From NCBI RefSeq assembly GCF_002934265.1, contig NZ_PTIX01000037.1, positions 1 through 61,411 on the forward strand: DNA of 61,411 nt. The letters run 5' to 3'. Source of the stretch: Actinokineospora auranticolor. GTDB lineage: Bacteria > Actinomycetota > Actinomycetes > Mycobacteriales > Pseudonocardiaceae. The translations under genes and the position numbers were made by a program. A model generated the notes under the pieces. That model saw only the letters and a program-made list of their open reading frames with translations. It searched no databases and was not told the origin of the DNA. Position 1 is the stretch's first letter, and each line of letters starts with the position of its first letter. Shown in pieces: positions 1 through 8,425 of this stretch.

Positions 1-119
1 ACTCACAACATCGGATGTCATCACTCACAGTGCCCATCCCGCCGGACCTTCGGCCCGGCGTGTCGGGCCGGAAACACCGATTTTGAAACAGTCCCGAGAG
101 GTCCGGCGAAGCGCGCCTC

Positions 120-815
120 TCAGACGTGGCAGACGTGGGTCAGCGCGAGTTCGCGAACAGCCGCGCTGAACGGATGCCCGGGATCCATCGTGGCCAGCGG
201 GTGACCGTTGTTGATCGACTGGGGCACGTCCGCCGTGGTCGGCAACCACGCCGCGATCGGCGCCCGAGCCGCCTCGACGATCTCGCCCTCCGGCAGCCCG
301 CTGTCCGAGATCGCCCGGTTCACCACGACCGTGCGCAGCGCGGGCGAGTGGTCGAGCAGATCGAGCATGCTGTGCACCTGCCTCAGCCCACGCAACCCCG
401 GCCGCTCCGGGGTGGTGATCAAGATCTGCTGGTGCGCGTACTCCAACGCGGTCAGCACGTGCTTGTTGACCACCGAGGGCGTGTCGATCACCACATAGCT
501 GTACATCGTCGACAGCACGGCCAGCAGCTCGCTCACGACCCGCTCCGGCAGCCGCCCGGGGTCGCCGAGGATGGTGGGGGCGAGGACCGCGTAGAGGCCG
601 TGCGCCAGGCGGGTGGCGACGTGGGCCTCGGGAACACCTCCGGCGTCCGCCTCGGCGTCGAACATGTCGGCGATGGTGCCCGCGGCGAAATCGAGGTCGA
701 CCAGGCACACGGGCCCCGTCCGGCGGGTGGCGAGGACGGCGGCCAGGTTCGCCGCCACGGTCGACTTGCCGCAACCTGCGCGGCCCCCGGTGACCGTGAT
801 GATGTGTGCGCTCAC
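120..815 (-). CDS. ParA/MinD/CpaE-like P-loop ATPase
   Basis: A 231-residue protein of the deviant Walker-A (SIMIBI) ATPase class that positions cargo such as pili, septa or plasmids at the membrane or nucleoid. The P-loop GGRAGCGKST is at residues 10-19, the A' segment VDLD at about 39-42, and a YVVIDTPS Walker-B segment lies mid-protein. The KGG of the classical signature reads RAG, so the signature lysine is replaced by arginine. I chose GTG at 815, which gives MSAHIITVTGG; an in-frame TTG at 824 is the alternative. No ParB, Tad or secretion partner is adjacent; the only neighbour is the divergent response regulator. The fold is clear, the cargo is unknown. Confidence 0.8.
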   Translation of the reverse strand: MSAHIITVTGGRAGCGKSTVAANLAAVLATRRTGPVCLVDLDFAAGTIADMFDAEADAGGVPEAHVATRLAHGLYAVLAPTILGDPGRLPERVVSELLAVLSTMYSYVVIDTPSVVNKHVLTALEYAHQQILITTPERPGLRGLRQVHSMLDLLDHSPALRTVVVNRAISDSGLPEGEIVEAARAPIAAWLPTTADVPQSINNGHPLATMDPGHPFSAAVRELALTHVCHV

Positions 816-1138
816 GCTGTCCAAATCCCTATCCGCCTGCCCGGCACCCGATCCGACCCTGCCAGGGCTTCGGCCCCCGACGGCGCCCGGCTGTCACAGA
901 GCGTGGCCGATGGTGGGAGCATTCGGCAGCGGGTGACCGGTCGCATTGTCACTCCAGGTGGCCGACCGCTGTCGGGCGGTCGCCCGACATATCGATGTGA
1001 CCTGGGGCTCCATGACATCTGAGGAAAACCGCCCGGGGAATCGGCCACATTTCGCGGCTTCCTGTAACCCCAGCCAGCGGTAAACCGACAGTCACCAGTG
1101 TCATCGCCCGTGTGGGTGATGAGGGAAGGTGGAGTCTG
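816..1138. other. Divergent intergenic region
   Basis: A stretch of 323 bases between the ATPase and the response regulator. It must hold both promoters. I see no clear -35/-10 pair and no gene. An AG-rich ribosome binding site lies at its right end. Confidence 0.5.
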
Positions 1139-1792
1139 GTGATCCGCACCGTCGTGGTCGACAGTGACACGTTGACCCGGTATGGGCTGTCGATGCTCGC
1201 GGGCGCGCACCCCGACATCGAGGTCGTGGCCGAGACGGGCTCGGCGGTGGCCGCGCCCGGCCTGGTCGCCGAGGCCAAGCCCGATGTGGTCCTCATCGAC
1301 GTCGACCTCACCGACGGCGACGGTCTCCGGCTGGCCCGCGAACTGCGTGGCCGCTACCCCGCCCTCGGCATCGTGGTGCTGACCTCCATCGACCAGGACG
1401 ACGTGCTCTTCCGGGCCCTCGACCACGGCGCGTCCGCGTTCGTGGTCAAGACCGCGCCGGTCATCGAGGTGCTCGGCGCCATCCGCCACGCGGCCGTCGC
1501 GGCCACCTCCTTCACCGCCACCGGCCTGCTGGACGCCCTGACCCGCCGCCGGGAGCAGGAGGCGCGGTTCGCGCTGTCACCGAGAGAACGCCAGGTCCTG
1601 ACCCTCCTCCGGGACGGCAAGTCGATCCCGGAGATCGCGGGCACCATCCACATCAGCAAGTCCACCGCCAAGACCTACGTCGCCCGCCTCTACGACAAGC
1701 TAGGCGCCTCCAGCCGAGCCCAGGCCCTGGTCACGGCCCTGCGCACCGGCCTCATCGACTACGACGGCGACCTCTCCTCCGCCCCAGGCTGA
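1139..1792 (+). CDS. LuxR/NarL-type two-component response regulator
   Basis: A 217-residue regulator: an N-terminal receiver domain (about 1-120) with the phospho-acceptor aspartate near residue 54 in VLIDVDL, and a C-terminal LuxR-type helix-turn-helix (about 145-215) starting at LSPRERQVL and including the recognition-helix segment ISKSTAKTYV. I prefer GTG at 1139, directly behind an AG-rich Shine-Dalgarno stretch, over an in-frame GTG at 1112. No histidine kinase adjoins, so it is an orphan regulator or is served in trans; the hybrid kinases in this window are far away. It is divergent from the ParA-like ATPase. Confidence 0.88.
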   Translation: MIRTVVVDSDTLTRYGLSMLAGAHPDIEVVAETGSAVAAPGLVAEAKPDVVLIDVDLTDGDGLRLARELRGRYPALGIVVLTSIDQDDVLFRALDHGASAFVVKTAPVIEVLGAIRHAAVAATSFTATGLLDALTRRREQEARFALSPRERQVLTLLRDGKSIPEIAGTIHISKSTAKTYVARLYDKLGASSRAQALVTALRTGLIDYDGDLSSAPG

Positions 1793-2562
1793 CCCATCAC
1801 CCGCCCCCCAGGTACATCGCTTCATCCGATCCATCCGGCACCGCGAGGCCGCGCCGCAGCCAACAGTGCCCTCACCGCCGTCGGATACCGCCATGACCGC
1901 CGGATACCGCCACCACTGCCGGGCGGCCCACCACTCCGCCGCCGGACACCTGTGCCGCCAGACCACGACGGCAGCCGGATCAACACTGCCGCTGGACCGT
2001 CACCACCACCGGACCGCCTCCGTTGTCACTGTCTCCGTTGTCACTGCCGCCGGACCACAGCCGCTGCCGTGCCAACCATCCACGCCGGACCAGACACCGC
2101 CGGACGGCCCCGTGCCAGCACCTGCTCCAACGGCAGCACCTCACACTTCGGCAACCGCTCAGACAACCCCGGCATCCGCCCGGCAGCGGTTCCGTGCACA
2201 GTTGGCTGCCGGGTCGCTGACCCAGCCGTCATCGACATGGCCGGCTCGCCCGCCGCCACGTGGTCCGCTGGACACGGCCTCGCCACCCCGCCCGGCATCT
2301 CGGCGGGACGGCCGACCTCGCCCACCGAAGGCTCACCCGGACCCGATCGAGTACCCACCTCGACGTGCCCCTGAGCAGGCCGAATCGCAGGAAGAGCCGA
2401 CGGTCCCGCGGAGCGTGGGACTTTGGTCACGAGGGCCATCAAGTCTTGCTCAGGTCCCTCCACCGACTGCCGAAGGGCGGTGTAGATCGGCTCCCGGTCC
2501 CGTCCCGCAGTGGGACGTCACCCCGGTGAGCCCCTGTGCGGCGTCCGGAAAGGGCGGCAACG
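1793..2562. other. CCG-rich non-coding stretch upstream of the chemoreceptor
   Basis: About 770 bases without a convincing gene. The left half is built from degenerate CCGCCGGA-like and ACCGCC-like words, with a short direct repeat TCCGTTGTCACTG around 2028-2052. All reading frames give low-complexity Pro/Thr/Arg text with no recognisable domain. It presumably carries the promoter of the chemoreceptor gene. It could be a decayed gene or a repeat-expanded spacer. Confidence 0.5.
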
Positions 2563-4179
2563 ATGGCTCTCGGCAAGGCCAAGGTCGGCGTGCGGCTTGG
2601 CGGATCCTTCACTGTCCTGGTGCTCCTCATCGTCTTCGCGGCCACTGCCGGGTGGTGGGGCCTGAACCAGCAGGACGACATCGGCAACCGCCTCGACCAG
2701 TTGCGACTCGTGCAGGACGACATCGACCAGGTCAAGTACGACGCCGCCGACCTCACCGGCTGGCAGGCCCTGATGATCGCCGACGCGGGTGCCTACGGCT
2801 CCGCCAAGGCCCTGGCCCCCGACGCCTACAACCGCGCAGCGGAACTCAAGGCCAAGGACGCCCTCTACGCCCACCTCAACTCCGCGCACGTCGACTCCCT
2901 GACCGCCGCCGAGCGCGCGATCTTCGCCACCCTCAAGCCCGCCTGGGACGACTTCTTCGCCTGGGACACCAAGATCGTGCAGTGGCTGCAGCAGGACGAC
3001 TCGCAGGCGGCCCGCGCCCGCGCGATGGACAGCATCAACGGTGGCGAGGCCTCCGCCGCCTACGGCAAAGTCCTCGACGCCAGCACCAAGCTGTCCGAGT
3101 CGGTCAACGCCCGCATGAAGGCGCTGCAGGCTGAGGCGGACAGCGCCCAGTCCGGCAGCTCCTGGGTGCTCATCGCCACCCTGATCACCGCGCTCGTGCT
3201 GGCCACCGGCCTGGCCCTGTGGGCCACCCGCTCCGTCGTGCGCCCGCTGGCCGTGGTCGTGCGGTCCCTGGGCAAGCTGGAGCACGGCGACCTGACCGCC
3301 CGCGCCGACCTGCCGGGCACGGACGAGATCGCCCAGGTCGGCAACGCCGTCGACCGCACCATCGAGTCCCTGCGCGGCACCGTGACCACCCTCGCCGGGC
3401 ACGCCAAGTCGCTCGCGTCGGCCTCGGACCGGCTGTCCGCGGTCTCCACCGACATCGCGGGCTCCGCCGCCGACGCCAGCTCCCAGGCGGGCGCCGTGAC
3501 CAAGGCCGCCGAACTGGTGCTGCAGAACGTCGACACCGTCGCCACCGGCGGCACCGAGATGGGCGAGTCCATCCGCCAGATCGCCGACAACGCCAGCGAG
3601 GCCGCCGACGTCGCCACCAAGGCGGTGACCGTCGCGGAGCAGACCAACTCGACTGTCGCCAAACTGGGCGTGTCGTCCGTGGAGATCGGCAACGTGGTCA
3701 AGGTGATCACCTCGATCGCGGAGCAGACCAACCTGTTGGCGCTGAACGCCACCATCGAGGCCGCTCGGGCGGGCGACGCGGGCAAGGGGTTCGCCGTGGT
3801 CGCCGGTGAGGTCAAGGACCTGGCCCAGGAGACCGCCAAGGCCACCGAGGACATCATCACCCGCGTCGAGGCCATCCAGACCGACACCGCCGATGCGATC
3901 ACCGCGATCGGTGAGATCGTGGCGACCGTCGGCCGGATCAGCGACTTCCAGATCGTCATCGCCGCGGCGGTGGAGGAGCAGACCGCCACCACCAACGAGA
4001 TGAACCGCAGCCTCGCCGAGGCCGCGTCCAGCAGCCGCGAGATCGCCACCAACATCAACGGTGTCGCCTCGGCCACCAGCACCACGACCGCCGGTGTCCA
4101 GCACTGGCAGCAGGCCGCCACCGAACTGGCCCAGATGAGCGGCGAGATGCACAGCGTCGTCGCCCAGTTCCGCCTGTAG
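2563..4179 (+). CDS. Methyl-accepting chemotaxis protein
   Basis: A 538-residue transmembrane chemoreceptor. A first membrane helix lies at about residues 9-30. A periplasmic four-helix-bundle ligand domain (about 35-205) follows, then a second helix at about 203-226 containing WVLIATLITALVLATGL. A HAMP linker (about 227-280) leads to the cytoplasmic signalling rod. The hairpin tip that contacts CheA/CheW is the conserved EQTNLLALNATIEAARAG. There is no C-terminal pentapeptide tether for CheR/CheB. I chose ATG at 2563 with upstream GGAAAGGGCGGC; an in-frame upstream start at 2536 would add nine residues. No che genes are adjacent. Chemoreceptors are rare in non-motile actinomycetes, so this suggests a motile (zoospore) stage. 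Confidence 0.93.
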   Translation: MALGKAKVGVRLGGSFTVLVLLIVFAATAGWWGLNQQDDIGNRLDQLRLVQDDIDQVKYDAADLTGWQALMIADAGAYGSAKALAPDAYNRAAELKAKDALYAHLNSAHVDSLTAAERAIFATLKPAWDDFFAWDTKIVQWLQQDDSQAARARAMDSINGGEASAAYGKVLDASTKLSESVNARMKALQAEADSAQSGSSWVLIATLITALVLATGLALWATRSVVRPLAVVVRSLGKLEHGDLTARADLPGTDEIAQVGNAVDRTIESLRGTVTTLAGHAKSLASASDRLSAVSTDIAGSAADASSQAGAVTKAAELVLQNVDTVATGGTEMGESIRQIADNASEAADVATKAVTVAEQTNSTVAKLGVSSVEIGNVVKVITSIAEQTNLLALNATIEAARAGDAGKGFAVVAGEVKDLAQETAKATEDIITRVEAIQTDTADAITAIGEIVATVGRISDFQIVIAAAVEEQTATTNEMNRSLAEAASSSREIATNINGVASATSTTTAGVQHWQQAATELAQMSGEMHSVVAQFRL

Positions 4180-4201
4180 CAGGTCGACGACAGCAGTCGC
4201 C

Positions 4202-4247
4202 CACGGTTGCCCGGTACCCGGCCATGCCCGGATACCGGGCAACCGTG
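4202..4247 (+). terminator. Hairpin terminator after the chemoreceptor
   Basis: Arms at 4202-4221 and 4227-4247 pair over about 20 bp with one mismatch around a 5-base loop, 23 bases after the chemoreceptor stop. It has no U-tract, as is usual for actinobacterial terminators. Confidence 0.85.
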
Positions 4248-4903
4248 TTCCTGCCAGGCGGCATCCCGGTGAGACCGATCAACAGCCTCACCGGCGGCGC
4301 CCCGGCACTGGACAGCCGTTCCCGGCGTGCTCTGACGCGACACGTACCGACCCACAGCGGAGGACGGGAATCCTCCGCCGCGCAACCGCGGAGATCGTCC
4401 GAGGCGTCGAGCGCGGATCAGAGTGCTGCGTGTTCCCGGGATCAGAGCGTCGCGTCGAAGAGATCCGGCAGGACCGAACTCGAAGACGCCACCTCTGGGG
4501 AGCGGCATGTCCAGGCCGGGGCGCATGAGCGGGTTGGGTCATCCGATGCGTCGCCGGGGTGCGAATCCCGGAGGATGGTGGATGGCCTGCGGGTGAGGTG
4601 ATCCCGCGAGCCATCCTCCGGAGTGGACGGCGACCCGTCGGGCGACCGCGCCCGACCATGCGACCTGGCGTTCCTTTATCCAGGACATATTGCTATTCAG
4701 TTGTATGGTTCATGTCCCATGTGGACTCCTTTCTGGCCGGATTTGCTTGTACGACCAGGTTCTCAGCGGCGCAACCCGCTGTCTGTGCCCGGCGAGAATC
4801 TGTGGACAACTCGCGGGCATGTGGATAACTCCGGCCGTCGGCGGTGGTCGGCGACGCCGATGATGATCTCTGCGCTACCGTGTCCCCAGGAGGCTGATCG
4901 CAG
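4248..4903. other. Intergenic region with two further hairpins
   Basis: No gene seen. A hairpin GCGGAGGA / TCCTCCGC (4357-4378) and a longer structure at 4567-4621, with outer arms CCGGAGGATGG / CCATCCTCCGG and an inner GCGGG / CCCGC, could be a structured leader, terminator or protein site. The right part (4660-4760) is less GC-rich than its surroundings and is followed by the paired TTRTCCACA boxes, so it is probably the promoter zone of the glycosyltransferase. Confidence 0.5.
4801..4828 (-). promoter_or_regulatory. Paired DnaA-box-like sites, copy 1
   Basis: TGTGGACAA (4801-4809) and TGTGGATAA (4820-4828) are the complements of TTGTCCACA and TTATCCACA, 19 bp apart start to start. Read on the minus strand the order is TTATCCACA then TTGTCCACA, the same arrangement as at 37921-37948. 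The pair lies about 80-100 bases before the glycosyltransferase start. TTGTCCACA is the DnaA box consensus of high-GC actinobacteria; use as a DnaA site here is inferred. Confidence 0.6.
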
Positions 4904-6001
4904 GTGCGGACGCGGATCGATTTCGTCCCTTATCCGGCATACGGACACGTCCTGCCGATGCTGGCGGTCGCCGAAGAACTCGTGCTCAGAGGGGTCCGCG
5001 TCCGCGTCGTCGTCGACAGCCGGTTCTCCGAGCTGGTTGCCGCAGCCGGTGCGGAGCCGATCTCGCCCGCCATGCGCGCCGATGTCTATGTGCCCGCCCG
5101 GATCGGGGGAGTGGGGACCGGGCGCTACCTCGCGGGCCGGGTACGCAAGCGCCTCGTCGACCGGCACACCCGACACGTCGTGGCCGATCTGCTCGCGGGC
5201 GAGTGGGCCGACCTGACGGTGGTTGACCCGGCAGTCCGCGCGGTGAATAGGTTCCTGTCCGGCTCGGGCGCTCCTGCCGTGCTGTTCAGCACGACCTTCC
5301 TATCCGGAAACGGACTCAGAGCGGCCAGACGGGAACGGCTGGCGCTGGTCAATGCCATCCGTTGCCTCCAACCGGGCGCGGCGCCGGAGGGCGCGCGGTT
5401 CGTCGGCCCGCTCCTGCCCAAGTTCACCGATCTTGGTGACACCTCGGATCTCGTTTACCCGCAAGGAGATCCGGTACTATACGTATCACCTGGGACAGTA
5501 TGGGCATGGACTCCCGCATATATGCGCGCTGTGGTGGCGGCGTTCGCGGGCTCTCGATGGCGGGTCGTGGTGGCGACCGGTCCGGTGGATCCGACCATGC
5601 TCGGAAACCTGCCGGACAATGTCATCGCACGGAGGTTCATGCCCCAGCAGGCGGTGTTGGCGAGGTCTTCCGTTTTCCTGACGCACGCGGGTATGAACTC
5701 CAGCCTGGAGGCGTTGGCGGCGGGAGTACCGATGGTGGTGCGTCCGCGGGCGGCCGACCAGCGCCACATCGCCAAGACCCTGGTGCGGCTCGAGGTGGCC
5801 GTACGGGCGCCCAGGACGGTCGCCGACCTACGGGGTGCGGTGGAGTCGGTGGCGGCTGACGCGGGGGTGCGCGCGGCGGTCGGGGTGTGGCGCGAGAGGT
5901 TGGCGCGCCACACCCCCGTATCGGACGCGGCAGATCTGCTGCTGGATTTCGTCGAACACGGGCAGGGCGCGCGCACGGGTAGAGCGCGATCGGGCATCTG
6001 A
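4904..6001 (+). CDS. Macrolide-type (GT1) glycosyltransferase
   Basis: A 365-residue GT-B fold enzyme of the UDP-glycosyltransferase/MGT family, which transfers a sugar from a nucleotide donor to a small lipophilic acceptor. The N-terminal motif YPAYGHVLPM (about 10-19) contains the histidine that is catalytic in the family. The C-terminal donor-binding signature runs from FMPQQAVL (about 245) through HAGMNSSLEALAAGVPMV (about 261-278) to the DQ pair near 285. It is slightly shorter than the usual 390-420 residues. GTG at 4904 lies 10 bases after AGGAGG. Bases about 5455-5530 are less GC-rich than the rest. It stands alone, with no aglycone-biosynthesis cluster; detoxification or tailoring of an exogenous antibiotic is possible. 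Confidence 0.85.
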   Translation: MRTRIDFVPYPAYGHVLPMLAVAEELVLRGVRVRVVVDSRFSELVAAAGAEPISPAMRADVYVPARIGGVGTGRYLAGRVRKRLVDRHTRHVVADLLAGEWADLTVVDPAVRAVNRFLSGSGAPAVLFSTTFLSGNGLRAARRERLALVNAIRCLQPGAAPEGARFVGPLLPKFTDLGDTSDLVYPQGDPVLYVSPGTVWAWTPAYMRAVVAAFAGSRWRVVVATGPVDPTMLGNLPDNVIARRFMPQQAVLARSSVFLTHAGMNSSLEALAAGVPMVVRPRAADQRHIAKTLVRLEVAVRAPRTVADLRGAVESVAADAGVRAAVGVWRERLARHTPVSDAADLLLDFVEHGQGARTGRARSGI

Positions 6002-6240
6002 GGTGCGCGGTATTCGAGTTGTGTCCTCGGACATCGCGCGAATTCGGCCTGCCTTCAGGTGGGTTCCCCTCGCTTGTGTCGATTTGTATGTCGTCGGCGT
6101 TGGTGAACTTGGTGACGGTGATACGTGTCGGCGTGCCCGGCATCGGGCTCTCGGGCCGTCGGAGGGTGGTGAACTGCGCCCCGGCGTTGAACCGGCGCGG
6201 CTAGAGTACGAGGCCGGAGCGAGAGAGGCGGGGGTCGCCG

Positions 6241-8250
6241 GTGGTGGACAGTGGGGTGCCGCGGTTGCTGCCCGGGGATGAGCCGGGCTTCCTCAACCGG
6301 GGGCGGGAGATCGATGCGTTCCGTCGGTTGGTCGTCGGCACCGGCCCTGTCGCGGTAGAGGGTCCAGGACGAATCTGGCTCACCGGCCCGCCTGGCATCG
6401 GCAAGACCACGTTGGCCGTGCGGTTGGGGAACCTGTTCGAGACGCGGTTCACCGACGGCATCCTCTACGCCGACCTCCGCGGTTCGACGCCCGACAACGC
6501 CGCCGATGTGGCCGACGTGTTGCGGCACTTCCTGCGCCAACTGGGCAAGGAGCCCGCCGAGATCCCCGGTGCCCTCGACGAACTGGCCGCCGACTTCCGC
6601 TCGCACACCGCCAACCGGGCCATCCTGGTGGTGCTCGACGACGCCCGGACGTCGGCTCAGGTGCGGCCACTGCTGCCGTCGTCGCCGGACGCGGTCGTGC
6701 TCGTCACCAGCAGGCGCCACCTGGACGGCCTGGTGTACAGCGGGTTCAGCCGCATCGAGCTGGAGAACTTCACCACCGACGACGCCATTCGGTTGGTGCG
6801 GGGCATCGTGGGTGCCGAGCGGTTCGCCGCCGAACCCGCCGCAGGCGAGCGGCTGGTCAACTTCTGCTCGGGGTTGCCGCTGGCGCTGCGCGTGGTGGCC
6901 GCGCGCATTCTCGCCCGCCGCACCCGCTCGCTCGCCGCCTTGGTCGACCAGATCACCAAGGCGCCGTTCGAACACCTGCGGTTGGAAGGTGACGCGCCGG
7001 TGGAAGCTGTCTTCGACGCGTCCTTCGCCGACCTCGACGAAGAACAACGCCGGGCCTACTGCCTGCTCGGCCAGATCCCCGCCGCCGAGTTCGACCTGGC
7101 CGCTGCCGCCGCTGTCCTGGACCGGTCGATCTCGGAGACCAACGACCTCGTCGACGACCTGGACGAAGCGTACCTGGTTCGCCGCGCCGATGACCGTGTC
7201 GCCATCCACAGCCTGGTTCGCGAGCACGCCCGCGCCCGTGCGGAGGCCGCCGACCTGGAGCCACGGGCGGCACGCCTCCGCGCGGTCGGCTGGTACCTCC
7301 GCAGGGCCGCCGCCCTCAGCAAGAACGTTTCCCGGCGGTGGAGCGTCAGTGCCCGAGCCGAGGCGATCGATCCCGCCTACGACGGCGACGACGCCTACCG
7401 ACCCGCGGCCGCGGAGCTCGAACGCGACGACGCCGTGTACCCGGCGATCGCCGCGCTGGCCGACGAACTCTCGCTCGACCAAGCGTGCGCGGAACTCGGT
7501 GAGGCGCTGCAACCCTGGTACTACAACACCGACCGCACCTCGCACCTGCTCGCCGTGCTGCGGCTCGCGGTGCCCGCCGCCGACGCGCTCGGCGATGTCC
7601 GGCTCTCCATGCGCCTGCACCACGACCTCGGCTCCGCGCACGAGAAGGCGAAGGAGTTCCCTGCCGCGCTCCGGGAATTCGAGCGCGCCATGGGGTTGGC
7701 CCAGGAGTGCGGAGATCGGCTGGGTGAGGCGAGCGCGGTCGAGTGGTCCGGCTTGGTGCTGCGCCAGGTCGGCGACCACGCCTCGGCGGTTGACCGGTTC
7801 GAGCGGGCACGGGAAATCCTGCGCACGGGGGAGATCGAGAACCGGGAACACCGTGAACGGGCTCTCGTGCTGCTTTCACTGCACCGGGGAACCGATCTTG
7901 TCGCGCTCGGCCACACCGCGGAGGCGGATGCCGAGCTGCGCGACGCCCTCGAGTGGTTCCACGACCGGGGCGAGGTGATCAACGAGGCGCGCGCGTTGCT
8001 CGCGCTCGCGCCGATCTCGGGCGATCAGGCGCGTCCGACGTTGGAACGCGCGCTTGAGCTGTTCGCGGCGGGTGGTCTGCGGTCCAAGCAGATAGACGCC
8101 TTGGTGGCACTTGCCGAACTCGACTTCGCCGACGGTGAACAGGCCGCCGCGGTGGGCCGACTGCGAGAGGCTCGCGAGCTGGCACGGCAGATCGGCTTGT
8201 GGTCGGTGGTGGAGAGCCTAGACGAGCGGCTGGCTCGGCATTCCGTCTGA
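6241..8250 (+). CDS. NB-ARC ATPase with TPR repeats (AfsR-like, no DNA-binding domain)
   Basis: A 669-residue STAND-class signalling ATPase. The P-loop GPPGIGKTT is at about 49-57, Walker B LVVLDD at about 129-134, and the NB-ARC hallmark GLPLAL at about 211-216. A winged-helix-like segment follows, then from about residue 400 a helical TPR array (for example LGSAHEKAKEFPAALREFE). It resembles the ATPase and TPR parts of SARP regulators such as AfsR but lacks the N-terminal OmpR-like DNA-binding and BTA domains, so it is either a co-regulator or a STAND sensor. GTG at 6241 fits; the ribosome binding site is weak. No effector domain or partner gene is adjacent. Confidence 0.85.
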   Translation: MVDSGVPRLLPGDEPGFLNRGREIDAFRRLVVGTGPVAVEGPGRIWLTGPPGIGKTTLAVRLGNLFETRFTDGILYADLRGSTPDNAADVADVLRHFLRQLGKEPAEIPGALDELAADFRSHTANRAILVVLDDARTSAQVRPLLPSSPDAVVLVTSRRHLDGLVYSGFSRIELENFTTDDAIRLVRGIVGAERFAAEPAAGERLVNFCSGLPLALRVVAARILARRTRSLAALVDQITKAPFEHLRLEGDAPVEAVFDASFADLDEEQRRAYCLLGQIPAAEFDLAAAAAVLDRSISETNDLVDDLDEAYLVRRADDRVAIHSLVREHARARAEAADLEPRAARLRAVGWYLRRAAALSKNVSRRWSVSARAEAIDPAYDGDDAYRPAAAELERDDAVYPAIAALADELSLDQACAELGEALQPWYYNTDRTSHLLAVLRLAVPAADALGDVRLSMRLHHDLGSAHEKAKEFPAALREFERAMGLAQECGDRLGEASAVEWSGLVLRQVGDHASAVDRFERAREILRTGEIENREHRERALVLLSLHRGTDLVALGHTAEADAELRDALEWFHDRGEVINEARALLALAPISGDQARPTLERALELFAAGGLRSKQIDALVALAELDFADGEQAAAVGRLREARELARQIGLWSVVESLDERLARHSV

Positions 8251-8344
8251 TCAGGCGCGTCGCTCCGGTTGTGTGCTGGGCGATCAACGCCGGTTTGTTC
8301 AAGGCACACCGCGGGAATCTACGTGCGCTGCCCGCGCCTGATCA
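8248..8344. repeat. Inverted repeat closing the NB-ARC gene end
   Basis: TGATCAGGCGCG (8248-8259, overlapping the stop codon) and CGCGCCTGATCA (8333-8344) are perfect 12-bp complements separated by 73 bases. The gene to the right is convergent, so this is a candidate long-loop bidirectional terminator or a structured 3' end. Confidence 0.45.
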
Positions 8345-8425
8345 ATCCACCCGAAACGGTGACGATTTCGCCAAAGCCAACTGATACCTTGTTGGTGGGC
8401 GTTGATTTCCTTCATCCAGGAACCC

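Noticed and set aside
4541..4580. tRNA-like GGTGCGAATCCC resembling a T-arm
   Set aside because: The stem does not pair with a 7-base loop, and no acceptor, D or anticodon arms can be folded around it.
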